From NCBI GenBank assembly GCA_017509375.1, contig JAFWPT010000198.1, positions 1-6,090 on the forward strand: 6,090 nucleotides of DNA. Direction: 5' to 3'. This document shows, piece by piece, positions 5,088 to 6,090 of this stretch. The notes beneath the pieces were generated by a model. It had not been told where the DNA came from, made no database searches, and saw nothing but the letters and a program-made list of their open reading frames with translations. The stretch is from Bacteroidales bacterium (GTDB lineage Bacteria > Bacteroidota > Bacteroidia > Bacteroidales > UBA932). Position numbers and translations under genes: made by a program. Positions within the stretch are counted from its first letter, which is position 1. Each line of letters starts with the position of its first letter.

Positions 5088-6090
5088 TCATTTGCGCACA
5101 GGTCGTACGACGACGCCGGAGCGGCGCTGGGCGGGCGTGGTGTTGGCCTTTGCCGACGAGGAGCTGCGCTCGATGTATATGGCCAATGCCTTGTAGTCCA
5201 CGTGCGTGACGTTGTCCTTGGTTTCGGTCCAGAGGTAGGTCTGCGTACCCTCACTACTGTAGTTGGAGTCATACTTGTATCCCGTCATTGGGAAGAAGAT
5301 GGAGTTGCCGTTGGACCCCTTGAAGCGGAGGCCCGGGACTCCGTTCACCGTGGCGAGCGAGATGGAGGTGTTCTTCAGCAGCTCGTTGGCCTGGTCGATG
5401 GTCGGCATCACCCATTCGCTGCCCCATTCCGCCGTGGCGACGTCATACTTCGTGCCTGCGATGTGCGTGCCGATGTCCTGGCAGGTGGATTGCGAACCGC
5501 TGGCATACAGGTAGTTGCTCCAGGAATAGGTGTCCTTCGTCTTCGTCTCACCCCAGGCGTAGAAGTTGCCGTAGCCCTCTGGCTTGGAGGCTCCCACGTT
5601 GCAGTCGGCCCACAGCGTTCCGCTCGGCAGTCCGAGGTCGACGTAGTTGTGCTCTGTGGGTGTGGGAGGTGTGGGAGGCGTGGGAGGCGTGCCGCCCAGC
5701 ACTATGCTGACGATGGTCGATACGTCGGTGATTGTGATGCTTCCGTCGCTATTCATGTCTGCGCTCTCTATGTAGAACACCGGCGGGGTGTTGCCCATCA
5801 CATAGTCGGTGACGAGTGCTGCGTCGGTCGCCGTGACGGCACCGTCGTGGTTGACGTCACCCAGCGAGTATTGCTGCGTCGGCGTGTCGTCCTTGAAGTA
5901 TCCGCCCTTCCACTGGAACCATCCGCTGCCGGAGGACTGCCTCTCGGGTGTGAAGCCGGAAGGACAGACGAGTTCGCAAGGAGCGGTGGTGGTGCCCACG
6001 CCCGTGCAGGCGGCGTTGTTCAGGTAGCCTGCGGTGGCAGGTATGGTGAGTTTCTTCAGCGCGGTGCAGTTCTTCATCATGTTGGTGGAG
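5088..6090 (-). CDS. BspA-like LRR / dockerin-like / FISUMP-like exported protein, C-terminal part (5' end outside window)
   Basis: The frame is open from the right edge to a TGA at 5088-5090, giving about 333 codons of a longer gene. Order, counting from the Met at 6080: the last leucine-rich repeat and its cap (about 1-63, with CTALKKLTIPATA and WFQWKGGYF); a dockerin-like pair of calcium loops (about 74-130); a Thr/Pro linker (131-142); and one FISUMP-like type 1 domain (145-330) that ends almost exactly at the stop. The Met codon at 6078-6080 is unlikely to be the start, because it lies inside a leucine-rich-repeat motif and the frame continues upstream. The signal peptide is therefore out of view. 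No enzyme active site is visible and no Por-type C-terminal sorting domain follows the last unit. The role is inferred to be surface or extracellular binding. The next gene, in the same orientation, carries the same cap and the same type 1 domain, so the two are paralogues in tandem. Confidence 0.85.
   Translation of the reverse strand, partial: STNMMKNCTALKKLTIPATAGYLNNAACTGVGTTTAPCELVCPSGFTPERQSSGSGWFQWKGGYFKDDTPTQQYSLGDVNHDGAVTATDAALVTDYVMGNTPPVFYIESADMNSDGSITITDVSTIVSIVLGGTPPTPPTPPTPTEHNYVDLGLPSGTLWADCNVGASKPEGYGNFYAWGETKTKDTYSWSNYLYASGSQSTCQDIGTHIAGTKYDVATAEWGSEWVMPTIDQANELLKNTSISLATVNGVPGLRFKGSNGNSIFFPMTGYKYDSNYSSEGTQTYLWTETKDNVTHVDYKALAIYIERSSSSAKANTTPAQRRSGVVVRPVRK
5091..5648 (-). repeat. 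FISUMP-like type 1 unit U (terminal domain of the upstream protein)
   Basis: This is a domain of about 186 residues from NYVDLGLPSGTLWADCNVGA to RRSGVVVRPVRK. It carries the full set of type 1 landmarks: GNFYAWGET, YSWSNY, IGTHIAGTKYD, WVMPTIDQANELL, FPMTGYKYD, the YLWTETKDNVT strand and the terminal RRSG-VRPV motif. It differs from units A and D in lacking two cysteines: LLKNT replaces LLKKC and TQTYLW replaces TQCYIW. It shares a 37-base exact run with unit D (5266-5302 with 1816-1852) and a 33-base exact run with unit G (5382-5414 with 15-47). The family name rests on recalled motif similarity to the Fibrobacter succinogenes major paralogous domain and was not searched. Confidence 0.75.
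5662..5688 (-). repeat. 9-base tandem repeat encoding a Thr-Pro-Pro linker
   Basis: Three tandem copies of a 9-base unit (GTGGGAGGT, GTGGGAGGC, GTGGGAGGC on the plus strand) are followed by a degenerate fourth (GTGCCGCCC). On the coding strand they encode TPP repeats, a flexible linker between the dockerin-like domain and the FISUMP-like domain. The unit is a multiple of three, so copy-number slippage would change linker length without breaking the frame. Confidence 0.85.
5691..5861 (-). other. Dockerin type I-like domain (two calcium-binding loops) in the upstream protein
   Basis: Two loops fit the dockerin or EF-hand-like pattern D-x-N-x-D-G-x-x-x-x-x-D: DVNHDGAVTATD and DMNSDGSITITD. Each is followed by a hydrophobic helix-like stretch (AALVTDYVMG and VSTIVSIVLGG). 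They are about 33 residues apart, and the first is preceded by YSLG. In Bacteroidales, domains of this kind are common in modular exported proteins and do not imply a cellulosome. Calcium binding is inferred from the intact acidic residues. The domain sits between the leucine-rich-repeat cap and the terminal FISUMP-like unit. The paralogous junction in the downstream giant gene has no such domain. Confidence 0.8.

Noticed and set aside
1..5648. Diversity-generating retroelement with template and variable repeats
   Set aside because: No reverse transcriptase or accessory gene is visible. The repeats are all coding domains, and their differences are spread over all base types rather than concentrated at adenines. 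Gene conversion explains the pattern better.
6078..6080. ATG as start of the upstream gene
   Set aside because: The frame stays open to 6090, and the Met falls within a leucine-rich-repeat motif (STNMMKNCTALKKL). No signal peptide follows, so the real start lies outside the window.
1..6090. Insertion sequence or transposon boundaries around the repeats
   Set aside because: No transposase frame, terminal inverted repeats or target-site duplications were found. All long repeats are direct and correspond to protein domains.

Overview
This window looks like DNA from a member of the Bacteroidales, most plausibly a Prevotella- or Bacteroides-like gut or oral organism. The reasons are the protein families present (BspA-type 26-residue leucine-rich repeats, dockerin-type calcium loops and FISUMP-like 'LGLPSGTLWADCNVGA' domains), the A/T-rich leader without a Shine-Dalgarno sequence, and the moderately GC-rich coding sequence. 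The taxonomic placement is inference from family content; no search was run.

Layout: everything codes on the minus strand. At the right edge (6090 down to 5088) is the 3' part of one surface or secreted protein: the end of a leucine-rich-repeat region, a conserved 'WKGGYF' cap, a dockerin-like pair of calcium-binding loops, a Thr/Pro linker and one terminal FISUMP-like domain. A 114-base intergenic stretch (4974-5087) follows, with a perfect 11-bp hairpin and an AT-rich leader. From 4973 to the left edge runs one uninterrupted open frame of 1657 codons. It has a signal peptide at its start and no stop inside the window, so it is a giant modular exported protein truncated by the window edge.

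The giant protein reads, N to C: signal peptide, type 1 unit (A), type 2 unit (B), type 2 unit (C), BspA-like leucine-rich-repeat block with cap, type 1 (D), type 2 (E), type 2 (F), type 1 (G, cut off). The seven units of about 185-217 residues belong to one family but to two subfamilies in a repeating 1-2-2 order. The type 1 units are GC-rich and share exact DNA runs of up to 61 bases with one another. They are also close to the last domain of the neighbouring gene, and in different segments that neighbouring domain matches different copies. This patchwork points to recombination or gene conversion among units and between the two genes.

No enzyme, RNA gene, mobile element, CRISPR array or phage component was found. 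The two genes together look like a small paralogous locus of exported, probably surface or adhesion proteins whose domain number and sequence could be remodelled by homologous recombination. The functional reading is inference; the repeat architecture is seen directly in the sequence.
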